From positions 1-32,292 of the forward strand of contig CALBSC010000057.1 of assembly GCA_937927685.1 (NCBI GenBank): a DNA stretch of 32,292 bases, in the 5' to 3' direction. A program made the position numbers and the translations under genes. Position 1 is the stretch's first letter; the number at the start of each line of letters is the position of its first letter. This DNA comes from an uncultured Burkholderiales bacterium (lineage in GTDB: Bacteria; Pseudomonadota; Gammaproteobacteria; Burkholderiales; Burkholderiaceae_C). Shown one piece after another: positions 16,696 through 23,840 of this stretch. The notes below the pieces were generated by a model, which was not told where the DNA came from, made no database searches, and saw nothing but the letters and a program-made list of their open reading frames with translations.

Positions 16696-17460
16696 TCAGA
16701 GAGAAGAGAAATCGGGCTTGCGTTTTTCCAGGAAGGCGCTGAAGGCCTCCTTGGCGGCAGGCTCTTGCAACATGCGTCCAAAGATGGCTCCTTCCTCGCG
16801 CATGCGCTCGAGCACGGCGGGGGTGGTGGACGCCTTGAGCAGACGCTTGGTCTCGATGACCGAGGACAGGGGCTTGGTGGCCAGGCGACGTGCTTGCTGC
16901 TGTGCCAGCGCATTGGCCTCGGTGGGCGGCACCACACGGTTGACCAATCCGACTTCCAGCGCGGCCTCGGCCATGAAGGGGTCCCCCATCAGCAACACCT
17001 CGGCCGCACGCTGGTAGCCCATGAGCCGGGGCACCAACAGCGAGGAGCCGGCTTCCGGGCAAATGCCGAGGTTGACAAACGGCATGGAAAACATGGCGTT
17101 GTCACCCGCGTAGACCAGGTCGCAATGCAGCAGCATCGTGGTCCCAATGCCCACCGCCGGGCCGCACACCGCCGCCAGCAAGGGCTTGGGGAAGGTGGCG
17201 ATGGCGTTCAGAAAACGAAACACGGGTGAGTCGGGCGTGCTGGGGGGCTTGTTGAGAAAGTCAGCAATGTCGTTCCCCGCACTGAAGATGGTTTCATGGC
17301 CCTGAAACAGCACCACACGGACCGTGGCGTCATCTGCGGCCAGCCGTAAGGCCTCGGCCAGTTCGGCATACATCGCTGCGGTGAAGGAATTTTTCTTCTC
17401 GACCCGGTTGAGGGTGAGGGTCATCACACCCGACTCCACATGTTGCAACACATCACTCAT
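16696..17460 (-). CDS. Enoyl-CoA hydratase/isomerase family protein
   Basis: This 254-residue crotonase-fold protein has the oxyanion-hole segments FSAGNDIADF (about 59-68) and CGPAVGIGTTMLLHCD (about 99-114). ICPEAGSS supplies one catalytic-type Glu near 133, while the second Glu position of true hydratases is not obvious, so an isomerase-like role is possible. It acts on CoA thioesters in the cytoplasm. An AGGAG overlapping the last codons of the upstream TetR gene serves as its ribosome-binding site, and only three bases separate the two reading frames. The context (TetR, thioesterase) suggests regulated fatty or aromatic acyl-CoA metabolism. Confidence 0.93.
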   Translation of the reverse strand: MSDVLQHVESGVMTLTLNRVEKKNSFTAAMYAELAEALRLAADDATVRVVLFQGHETIFSAGNDIADFLNKPPSTPDSPVFRFLNAIATFPKPLLAAVCGPAVGIGTTMLLHCDLVYAGDNAMFSMPFVNLGICPEAGSSLLVPRLMGYQRAAEVLLMGDPFMAEAALEVGLVNRVVPPTEANALAQQQARRLATKPLSSVIETKRLLKASTTPAVLERMREEGAIFGRMLQEPAAKEAFSAFLEKRKPDFSSL

Positions 17461-17463
17461 GGT

Positions 17464-18123
17464 TCACTCCTGATCATCCAAGACATTGTCAGACGGTATC
17501 CCGACAGGGGCCTGGTGGCCGTCGGCCCCCAACCCCAACACACGCTCAAACCCGCGGCGCGCACGCGCAAGCCCCGAGGCGGAACGCAGGAATCGCGCCT
17601 CATGATGCAAGGCCAGGACCAGTCCATGCAACTCGAAGGTCACCTGGTGCGCGTCCCACGCCCGGGGCACATGGTCTTGCGCTTGCGCCTGCACCACCGC
17701 CCGATGCAACGAAGCCATCCACAGCGTGACCGAGGCGGCCAACGCGTCGCGCACCGGACCGGGCCGGTCATCAAGTTCCGCGGCACCGCCGACGAACAGG
17801 CAACCGGCATCGATTTCCTGGGCGATGCGCTGAACCCACAACTCGAACAACGAGCGAAGCCGCGGCAGGCCCCGAGGCAACTGCATCGAGGGGACGAACA
17901 CCGCCTGTTCAAACCGATGGTGGTATTCGCGGATCACCGAAATCTGCAACTCTTCACGCGATCCGAAGTGGGCAAAGACACCCGACTTGCTCATGCCGGT
18001 GCTGTCGGCCAGTGCGCCGATGCTCAGCCCCTCCAGCCCCACCTGGGTGGCCAGGGTCAACGCGGCGTCCAGGATGACGGCGCGGGTGTGCTGGCCTTTG
18101 GGGGAAACGTTGGGCAGGGGCAT
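17464..18123 (-). CDS. TetR family transcriptional regulator, first gene of the acyl-CoA/ABC unit
   Basis: Starting at ATG 18123 gives 219 residues beginning MPLPNVSPKGQHTRAVILD. The HTH lies at about 12-60 (LSIGALADSTGMSKSGVFAHFGSREEL), and the C-terminal domain carries the TetR_C segment LFELWVQRIAQEIDAGCLF. An in-frame ATG at 18168 lies upstream of the operator-like palindrome, so the downstream start is preferred. The gene sits three bases before the enoyl-CoA hydratase gene and probably heads and autoregulates the whole unit. A fatty-acid or acyl-CoA ligand is plausible from context only. Confidence 0.92.
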   Translation of the reverse strand: MPLPNVSPKGQHTRAVILDAALTLATQVGLEGLSIGALADSTGMSKSGVFAHFGSREELQISVIREYHHRFEQAVFVPSMQLPRGLPRLRSLFELWVQRIAQEIDAGCLFVGGAAELDDRPGPVRDALAASVTLWMASLHRAVVQAQAQDHVPRAWDAHQVTFELHGLVLALHHEARFLRSASGLARARRGFERVLGLGADGHQAPVGIPSDNVLDDQE

Positions 18124-18130
18124 GGGGTGT

Positions 18131-18152
18131 AAAACGAACGATCGTGCGATTT
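18131..18152. promoter_or_regulatory. TetR-type operator palindrome
   Basis: A 22-bp imperfect palindrome is centred on the perfect core ACGATCGT (18138-18145). It has matching CG/CG steps and AAA/TTT ends, and two mismatched base pairs overall. It lies seven bases upstream of the TetR start and 57 bases before the divergent phosphatase gene. Position and symmetry fit a TetR dimer-pair site; binding is inferred. Confidence 0.6.
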
Positions 18153-18209
18153 TCCTCGATTTGAACACTTGGGTCTGTCCACCGTCGGACGGCCTCTACA
18201 CTTACGCCC

Positions 18210-18848
18210 ATGGAAACCACCCGACTGATCGCCATCCGCCACGGCGAAACCGCCTGGAATGTGGACACCCGCATACAGGGACAACTCGATGTCGGCCTCA
18301 ACGAGCGCGGCCAGTGGCAGGCGCGCCAGGCCGCGCGCGCCCTGGCGGAAGAGCCCATTGCCGCCATTTACAGCAGCGACCTTAGCCGGGCCTTTGACAC
18401 AGCACGCGCCATTGGCGCTGCGGTCGGTCTCGATCCCACACCCTTCATCGGCTTGCGTGAGCGCGCCTTTGGTATTTTTGAAGGACGCACCTGGGCCGAG
18501 ATTGAAACCCAATGGCCCGAAGACACCCGTCGTTGGCGCGAGCGCGAACCCGGATGGGCGCCGGCACAAGGCGAAACCCTCGAACAGGTGCGAGACCGCG
18601 TGGCCGCTGCCACCGAAGAACTGGCCCAACGCCACCGCGGCGAGCAAATTGTGCTGGTGGCGCATGGCGGCGTGATGGATGCGCTGTACCGTCTCGCCAC
18701 GCAACAGGCTGTGCAAGCCCCGAGAACCTGGCATCTGGGCAACGCCGCCATCAACCGGCTTTTGTGGTCACCGCAAGGGCTCTCACTGGTGGGCTGGGGT
18801 GACACCCGCCATCTGGAAGACGCCGCACTGGATGAGTCCAGCACCTGA
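18210..18848 (+). CDS. Histidine phosphatase family protein (phosphoglycerate-mutase-like)
   Basis: This 212-residue protein begins METTRLIAIRHGETAWN, with the RHG phosphohistidine motif at residues 10-12. IYSSDLSRAFDTA (about 53-65), the acidic LRERAFGIFEGRT near 82, and LVAHGGVMDAL near 150 (second catalytic His) complete the active site. It belongs to the branch that includes GpmB, CobC and sugar-phosphatases; the substrate cannot be assigned. A TACACT element seven bases before the ATG could be a -10 box, and there is no Shine-Dalgarno. It is divergent from the TetR unit across a shared operator region. Confidence 0.92.
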   Translation: METTRLIAIRHGETAWNVDTRIQGQLDVGLNERGQWQARQAARALAEEPIAAIYSSDLSRAFDTARAIGAAVGLDPTPFIGLRERAFGIFEGRTWAEIETQWPEDTRRWREREPGWAPAQGETLEQVRDRVAAATEELAQRHRGEQIVLVAHGGVMDALYRLATQQAVQAPRTWHLGNAAINRLLWSPQGLSLVGWGDTRHLEDAALDESST

Positions 18849-18852
18849 GCGA

Positions 18853-19917
18853 TCAGGGGCTGGACGGATCCGCAAACAAGCCGCCCGCCGCGGCCGGCGG
18901 TGCCACCCCCAGGTGACGGTAAGCAGCCAGGGTGGCCACACGACCGCGCGGGGTCCGCTGCAAATAGCCTTGCTGGATGAGAAAGGGCTCGATCACATCC
19001 TCGATGGTGTCACGCTCTTCGCCAATGCTGGCGGCGATGTTGTCGAGCCCGACCGGGCCGCCATCAAACCGGTGCACCACCGCCTCGAGCAACTTGCGGT
19101 CCATCAGGTCCAGCCCCAAGGGGTCAACGTCCAGCATGGCCAGCGCCTGCTGGGCCATCTCGCGGGTGATACGGCCCGTGCCCTTGACCTCGGCGTAATC
19201 GCGCACGCGACGCAGCAAGCGGTTGGCAATGCGCGGCGTGCCGCGTGAGCGCCGGGCAATCTCCAGGCCGCCTTCGTCGTCGATCGGGGTTTGCAACAAG
19301 CCGGCACTGCGCATCACGATGCGCTGCAATTCGTCGGCGGTATAGAACTCCAACCGCGAGACGATGCCAAAGCGATCCCGGAGCGGGTTGGTCAGCATGC
19401 CGGCGCGGGTCGTCGCCCCCACCAGGGTGAAGGGCTGCAAATCCAGCTTGATGCTGCGCGCCGCCGGGCCCTCGCCAATCATGATGTCGATCTGGTAGTC
19501 CTCCAGCGCGGGGTACAGAATTTCCTCGACCACCGGGGACAGGCGATGGATCTCGTCAATGAAGAGCACATCGTTTTTTTCCAGCCCGGTGAGCAGCGCG
19601 GCCAGGTCCTTGGGCTTTTCCAGTACCGGGCCACTGGTCTGGCGCAAGTTCACGCACAGTTCGTGGGCAATGATGTGACTGAGCGTGGTTTTACCCAGGC
19701 CCGGCGGGCCAAAGAGCAGCACATGGTCCAGGGCCTCTCCGCGGCGGCGTGCGGCCCCGATGAAGATGTCGAGTTGCTCGCGCACCTTGGCCTGGCCCAC
19801 GTACTCGGCGAGCTGCTTGGGACGCAGGGCACGTTCCAGCGCGTCCTCGGCCGGCGAGGTCGCCTGCGGGGTGACCACGCGGGGCGCGGGCGCGAAGTCG
19901 TCGGTCTGAATGCTCAT
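18853..19917 (-). CDS. ruvB: Holliday junction branch migration ATPase RuvB
   Basis: RuvB is the hexameric motor that, with RuvA, drives Holliday junctions during recombinational repair. ATG at 19917 gives 354 residues. Walker A GPPGLGKT lies at about 70-77, Walker B DEIHRLS near 120, the sensor segment GATTRAGMLTNPLRDRFG follows, and a winged-helix C-terminal domain ends the protein. GAGGAG precedes the start. The start lies 13 bases after the ruvA stop, so the two form an operon in the order ruvA-ruvB; ruvC is not adjacent here. Confidence 0.98.
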   Translation of the reverse strand: MSIQTDDFAPAPRVVTPQATSPAEDALERALRPKQLAEYVGQAKVREQLDIFIGAARRRGEALDHVLLFGPPGLGKTTLSHIIAHELCVNLRQTSGPVLEKPKDLAALLTGLEKNDVLFIDEIHRLSPVVEEILYPALEDYQIDIMIGEGPAARSIKLDLQPFTLVGATTRAGMLTNPLRDRFGIVSRLEFYTADELQRIVMRSAGLLQTPIDDEGGLEIARRSRGTPRIANRLLRRVRDYAEVKGTGRITREMAQQALAMLDVDPLGLDLMDRKLLEAVVHRFDGGPVGLDNIAASIGEERDTIEDVIEPFLIQQGYLQRTPRGRVATLAAYRHLGVAPPAAAGGLFADPSSP

Positions 19918-19930
19918 GGGGTCACGCTCC

Positions 19931-20506
19931 TCATCGCGCCAGGGCTTTGAGGGCCTGCTTGATGCCCTCACTCACGCCGATGTCGGCCGGCAAGGATTTC
20001 AGGGCCAGGGCCGCTTCGCGGTCGTTGTAGCCCAGGGCCATGAGCGCCTGCTGGATGTCGTGGTGCGCGTCGCCCACCGCGCCAGGCACCGCCGTGCCCT
20101 GGTCGGCGCCGAGCTTGCCCTTGAGTTCCAGCAACAAGCGTTCGGCCGTTTTCTTACCAATACCCGGCACCTTGACCAGCCGCCCCGGGCTTTGCTCGGT
20201 GACGGCGCGGGCCAGTTCCTCGACACTCATGCCGCTGAGCACCCCCAGGGCCGTGCGCGGGCCCACGCCGGAAATGCGGATGAGCTGGCGGAAGGTGTCG
20301 CGTTCGGTGGCCGTGCCAAACCCATACAGTAACTGCGCATCTTCCCGCACCACAAAGTGGGTCAACAGTGACACGGGGGAGCCCACGGCGGGCAGGTTGT
20401 AGAACGTGCTCATGGGCACATCGACCTCATAGCCCACGCCATGACAATCCACCAACACCTGGGGTGGCTGCTTCTCGATCAGCGTTCCGCTCAACTTGCC
20501 TATCAT
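19931..20506 (-). CDS. ruvA: Holliday junction DNA-binding subunit RuvA
   Basis: RuvA binds four-way junctions as a tetramer and loads RuvB. ATG at 20506 gives 191 residues starting MIGKLSGTLIEKQPP, the conserved OB-fold N-terminus. Helix-hairpin-helix motifs ISGVGPRTAL (about 78-87) and VPGIGKKTAERL (about 113-124) follow, then the C-terminal domain III (NDREAALALKSLP). AGAGGA lies six bases upstream. The start is only 28 bp from the divergent phoH start, so the two promoters must overlap. Confidence 0.98.
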   Translation of the reverse strand: MIGKLSGTLIEKQPPQVLVDCHGVGYEVDVPMSTFYNLPAVGSPVSLLTHFVVREDAQLLYGFGTATERDTFRQLIRISGVGPRTALGVLSGMSVEELARAVTEQSPGRLVKVPGIGKKTAERLLLELKGKLGADQGTAVPGAVGDAHHDIQQALMALGYNDREAALALKSLPADIGVSEGIKQALKALAR

Positions 20507-20534
20507 TGGAGTCCTCTCGACACGGATTATCAAC

Positions 20535-21479
20535 GTGATTCTCAGACACAGCTTCTCCCCACCCAACAACGCCCGCCTGGCCCACCTGTGCGGCCCGATG
20601 GACGAACACCTGCGAACCATCGAAGGGGCCCTGCAGGTCAAGATCGCCCACCGACACGAGCAATTCAAGGTGGACGGCCCCAAGGTCAAGGCGCATCGGG
20701 CCATGGAGGTGCTGCAGGCGCTCTATGAACGGGCCGCCCGCACCATCCCCCCCGAGCAGGTGCAACTCATGCTGGCAGGAGACGCCCCCCTGGCGGAGGC
20801 GGGGGACGACGCCATGCTGCTCCAGACCCGCCGCAGCGACCTGCAGGCACGAACGCCCAATCAAAGCGTGTACTTGCACAACATTGCCAACCATGACATC
20901 ACGTTTGGCATTGGTCCGGCGGGCACCGGCAAAACCTACCTGGCCGTGGCCTGCGCGGTGGACGCCCTGGAGCGCAGCGCGGTGCAGCGGATCGTGCTGA
21001 CCCGACCGGCGGTCGAGGCGGGTGAAAAGCTCGGCTTTCTGCCGGGCGACCTCGGGCAGAAGGTGGACCCCTACCTGCGCCCCCTGTATGACGCGCTCTA
21101 CGACCTGATGGGCTATGAGCGGGTGCAAAAGGCCTTTGAACGCAACGCGCTGGAAATTGCACCCCTGGCTTTCATGCGCGGGCGCACGCTCAACAACGCC
21201 TTCATCATCCTGGACGAGGCGCAGAACACCACGCCGGAGCAGATGAAGATGTTTCTCACCCGCATCGGCTTTGGCGCACGCGCGGTGGTCACCGGCGACG
21301 TGAGCCAGATCGACCTGCCGCGCGGTCAGCTGAGCGGCCTGATTGACGCCGAGCGCGTGCTCAAACGGGTCTCGGGCATCGCGGTCACTCGTTTCACCAG
21401 CGCCGATGTGGTGCGCCACCCGTTGGTGGCACGCATTGTTGACGCTTACGACGCGCAACGTGCGCGCAATCCCGCATGA
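20535..21479 (+). CDS. phoH: PhoH-family ATPase
   Basis: PhoH-like proteins are P-loop NTPases linked to RNA metabolism and usually encoded next to ybeY. GTG at 20535 gives 314 residues beginning MILRHSFSPPNN, the usual family N-terminus; an upstream ATG at 20496 would overlap ruvA. Walker A GPAGTGKT lies at about 127-134 and Walker B IILDEAQNTT follows, with TGDVSQIDLP near 250. The stop overlaps the ybeY start (ATGA). No Shine-Dalgarno is seen, but GATTAT lies four bases before the GTG. Confidence 0.96.
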   Translation: MILRHSFSPPNNARLAHLCGPMDEHLRTIEGALQVKIAHRHEQFKVDGPKVKAHRAMEVLQALYERAARTIPPEQVQLMLAGDAPLAEAGDDAMLLQTRRSDLQARTPNQSVYLHNIANHDITFGIGPAGTGKTYLAVACAVDALERSAVQRIVLTRPAVEAGEKLGFLPGDLGQKVDPYLRPLYDALYDLMGYERVQKAFERNALEIAPLAFMRGRTLNNAFIILDEAQNTTPEQMKMFLTRIGFGARAVVTGDVSQIDLPRGQLSGLIDAERVLKRVSGIAVTRFTSADVVRHPLVARIVDAYDAQRARNPA

Positions 21480-21940
21480 ACACGCCGCACGAGAGTCAGA
21501 TTAGGCTGCAGTGGTCGGAGCGTCTGACGCCGCAACAACGCGAGCGCTTGCACGGCGTGCTCACCGCGGCCCGCCTCAAACGGTGGGTCACCACCGCGCT
21601 GAAGGGGCACGGCGAGATCACTGTGCGCATTGTGGGGGCCGCGGAGGGCCGCGCACTCAACCGCGAATTCCGGGGCAAGGATTACGCCACGAACGTTCTC
21701 ACTTTTGCCTACACCCAGACGCCCCTCACCCTGGCCGATCTGGTGCTGTGCGCACCCGTGGTGGCACGCGAGGCACGCGAACAGCGCAAACCCCTGGTGG
21801 ATCACTATGCCCACCTCGTCGTGCATGGCACGCTGCACGCGCAAGGGTATGACCATGAGGCAGATGAAGAAGAAGCGAATGAAATGGAGTCGCTGGAAGT
21901 GTTGCTGATGGGCAGCCTGGGCTTGCCCAACCCCTACTGA
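21476..21940 (+). CDS. ybeY: Endoribonuclease YbeY
   Basis: YbeY is a zinc-dependent RNase needed for 16S rRNA 3' maturation and ribosome quality control. The 154-residue protein has NREFRGKDYATNVLTF at about 62-77 and the metal motif HGTLHAQGYDH at 117-127 (three His of H-x3-H-x5-H). Length is typical. Four-base overlap with phoH indicates coupled translation, and phoH-ybeY pairing is widespread. Confidence 0.97.
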   Translation: MNTPHESQIRLQWSERLTPQQRERLHGVLTAARLKRWVTTALKGHGEITVRIVGAAEGRALNREFRGKDYATNVLTFAYTQTPLTLADLVLCAPVVAREAREQRKPLVDHYAHLVVHGTLHAQGYDHEADEEEANEMESLEVLLMGSLGLPNPY

Positions 21941-22011
21941 ACGGCGGTGGCACACGCGGGATTGAAAAGCTGACCCACCGACGGCCAGCCTCACCCCCGC
22001 AGTGCGCCTGA

Positions 22012-22017
22012 GATAAT
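22012..22017 (+). promoter_or_regulatory. Probable -10 box of the polyprenyl-phosphate sugar cluster
   Basis: GATAAT is followed by six bases and the ATG at 22024 (or three bases before GTG 22021). There is no Shine-Dalgarno, so a leaderless transcript is suggested. No good -35 is present at 17 bp. Confidence 0.45.
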
Positions 22018-22020
22018 CCC

Positions 22021-22902
22021 GTGATGAGCACGCCACCGCCCTCCGCATCGCGCCCCCTCGCCTGGGTCCGCCTGCTGCGCCCGCATCAGTGGCTGAAAAA
22101 TGGCTTCGTGCTGGCGGGCCTGCTGTTTGGCCGGTTGTGGCACCAGACCGATCTGGTGCACCTGGCCTTGCTGTCAGCCGCCGCGTTTTGTCTGGCCTCC
22201 AGCGCTGTCTACGTGCTCAACGATTGGCTCGACCGCCACGACGATGCCCAGCATCCGCGCAAGCGTCATCGACCCTTGGCCAGTGGAGCCATCACCGGCA
22301 CGCAAGGGGCGGCACTGGGTCTGGCCTGTCTGGGTGGTGCAGCGTGGTTGGCGTCACTCACCACACCGCTCTTCATGGGCCTGCTCACCGCCTACCTGGT
22401 GCTCAACATCGCTTACACCCTGCGCCTGAAACAAGTGCCGGTGGTGGATGTGTTCATCATCGCGGCCGGTTTCATGCTGCGCCTGCTGGCAGGCACCTGG
22501 GCCATCGGCATTCAGCCCTCGCACTGGCTGCTGCTCACCGGCTTGTTTGTCACGCTGTTTCTCGGGTTTTCCAAACGTCGCGCCGAGAGCTTTCATGCCA
22601 GCGCACAGCAACGCGCCGTGCTGGCGGAATACCCGCCGGCGTTCCTGGACCTGTGTGTGGGCGTCACCCTGACAGCCACCTTGCTCACCTACAGCCTCTT
22701 TGCCACCGCCCCTGAGGCGCTGGAGCGCCATGGATCACGCCTGTGGATGACGATCCCGCTGGTGGTGTTTGGCGCACTCCGCTATGTGTACCAGGTGCAC
22801 CGCGGACACGCTGAGGACTTTGCCCGCGACTTGCTTCGCGACCGCTGGATCGTGCTGTCGGCGGTGGGCTGGTTGCTGGTGTTTGCGAGTCCACGCGCGT
22901 GA
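22021..22902 (+). CDS. UbiA-family prenyltransferase, resembles decaprenyl-phosphate phosphoribosyltransferase
   Basis: This about 292-residue protein has multiple membrane helices and the UbiA Asp-rich motif NDWLDRHDD (about 66-74) followed by HPRKRHRPLASG (77-88). The HPxKxxRPLAxG context is the hallmark of the branch that moves phosphoribose from PRPP to a polyprenyl phosphate, as the mycobacterial DPPR synthase does, rather than of ubiquinone-type UbiA. LLRPHQWLKNGFV at the N-terminus fits the same branch. Start is either GTG 22021 or ATG 22024; the latter fits a leaderless transcript. Its end overlaps the next gene (GTGA). The phosphoribosyl assignment is a family inference. Confidence 0.88.
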   Translation: MMSTPPPSASRPLAWVRLLRPHQWLKNGFVLAGLLFGRLWHQTDLVHLALLSAAAFCLASSAVYVLNDWLDRHDDAQHPRKRHRPLASGAITGTQGAALGLACLGGAAWLASLTTPLFMGLLTAYLVLNIAYTLRLKQVPVVDVFIIAAGFMLRLLAGTWAIGIQPSHWLLLTGLFVTLFLGFSKRRAESFHASAQQRAVLAEYPPAFLDLCVGVTLTATLLTYSLFATAPEALERHGSRLWMTIPLVVFGALRYVYQVHRGHAEDFARDLLRDRWIVLSAVGWLLVFASPRA

Positions 22903-23840
22903 CTCCTTTGGGCTCACTCGGACGCCGTCTGCTGATGCTGGCCCTGGTGGCCTTGGTGGTGCTGGCTGTGTTCCAGGGGGCGTGGCAATGGTGGGGGGAC
23001 CCGCAGGGACCTGCCGTGTGGGACGGCCTGTTGTCCGCGGACGGGGCCCTCGCCACACTGCTGTGCCTGTTGAGCTATGTCCTGCGCGGGCACCGCTGGC
23101 GCGTGTGGGTGGCGGCCTGTGGTCATCCCACCTCATGGCGGCAGGGCCTCAGGGTCTACCTGGCCGGGTACAGCCTGACCCCGACGCCGGGCAACGTGGG
23201 CGAGGCGGCGCGCGGCTTGCTCATGCGGCCCAGTCCGCTGCCGGTCTCCACCAGTGTGGCGGTATTCGCCGCCGAGCGCTGGCAGGATCTGCTGGTGCTG
23301 GTGTTGTGGGCGGTGCCGGCCTTGCTGTGGTCTCCGTTTGAATCGTCAGGTCTGGTGGTGATCACGATGGGCGTCCTGGTGACAACGCTCATCTGGTTGT
23401 CGATGCAAAACCTGGCCTGGCAGTGGGGCTTGCGCCTGATACCGGACAAGGTGAAACATGTGCTGGGGCTGGAACAGGCGCAGCAGTGCCTCCAATGCCA
23501 GCCGGGCATCACCTGGGGCCTGACGCTGCTGGCCTGGAGTGCACAAGGCTTGGCGGTGTGGTTGCTGTGCCGACACAACGGGGTGGTGGCGGATGCGCTG
23601 CAGGCCACGTCCTGGTACGCCCTGTCCATGGTGGCTGGCGCGCTCACCACGCTGCCGGCCGGGTTGGGCGGAACGGAGGCGAGTCTCGTGGGGCTGTTCA
23701 CCCAGCAAGGCGTCAGCCCCTCGCTGGCCCTGCTGCTGACCATGCAGGTACGCTTGCTGACCCTGTGGCTGGCCGTGGCGGTGGGCCTGCTGGCCCTGGT
23801 GTATGGTTGGCGGGTGGATCCTCCTCGTTCATCGACATGA
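22899..23840 (+). CDS. Flippase-like membrane protein (lysylphosphatidylglycerol synthase TM / UPF0104 family)
   Basis: This 313-residue integral membrane protein starts with GTG overlapping the previous stop. It has about eight hydrophobic segments. Family features are the early RGHRWRVWV, then YSLTPTPGNVGEAARG (about 87-102), AERWQDLL and the late GALTTLPAGLGGTEASLVGLF (about 247-267). Members are thought to flip or handle lipid-linked substrates, but biochemical roles are diverse. Here it sits between a polyprenyl-P phosphoribosyltransferase and a GT39 transferase, which suits a role in flipping the lipid-linked sugar to the periplasm. Confidence 0.85.
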   Translation: MTPLGSLGRRLLMLALVALVVLAVFQGAWQWWGDPQGPAVWDGLLSADGALATLLCLLSYVLRGHRWRVWVAACGHPTSWRQGLRVYLAGYSLTPTPGNVGEAARGLLMRPSPLPVSTSVAVFAAERWQDLLVLVLWAVPALLWSPFESSGLVVITMGVLVTTLIWLSMQNLAWQWGLRLIPDKVKHVLGLEQAQQCLQCQPGITWGLTLLAWSAQGLAVWLLCRHNGVVADALQATSWYALSMVAGALTTLPAGLGGTEASLVGLFTQQGVSPSLALLLTMQVRLLTLWLAVAVGLLALVYGWRVDPPRSST

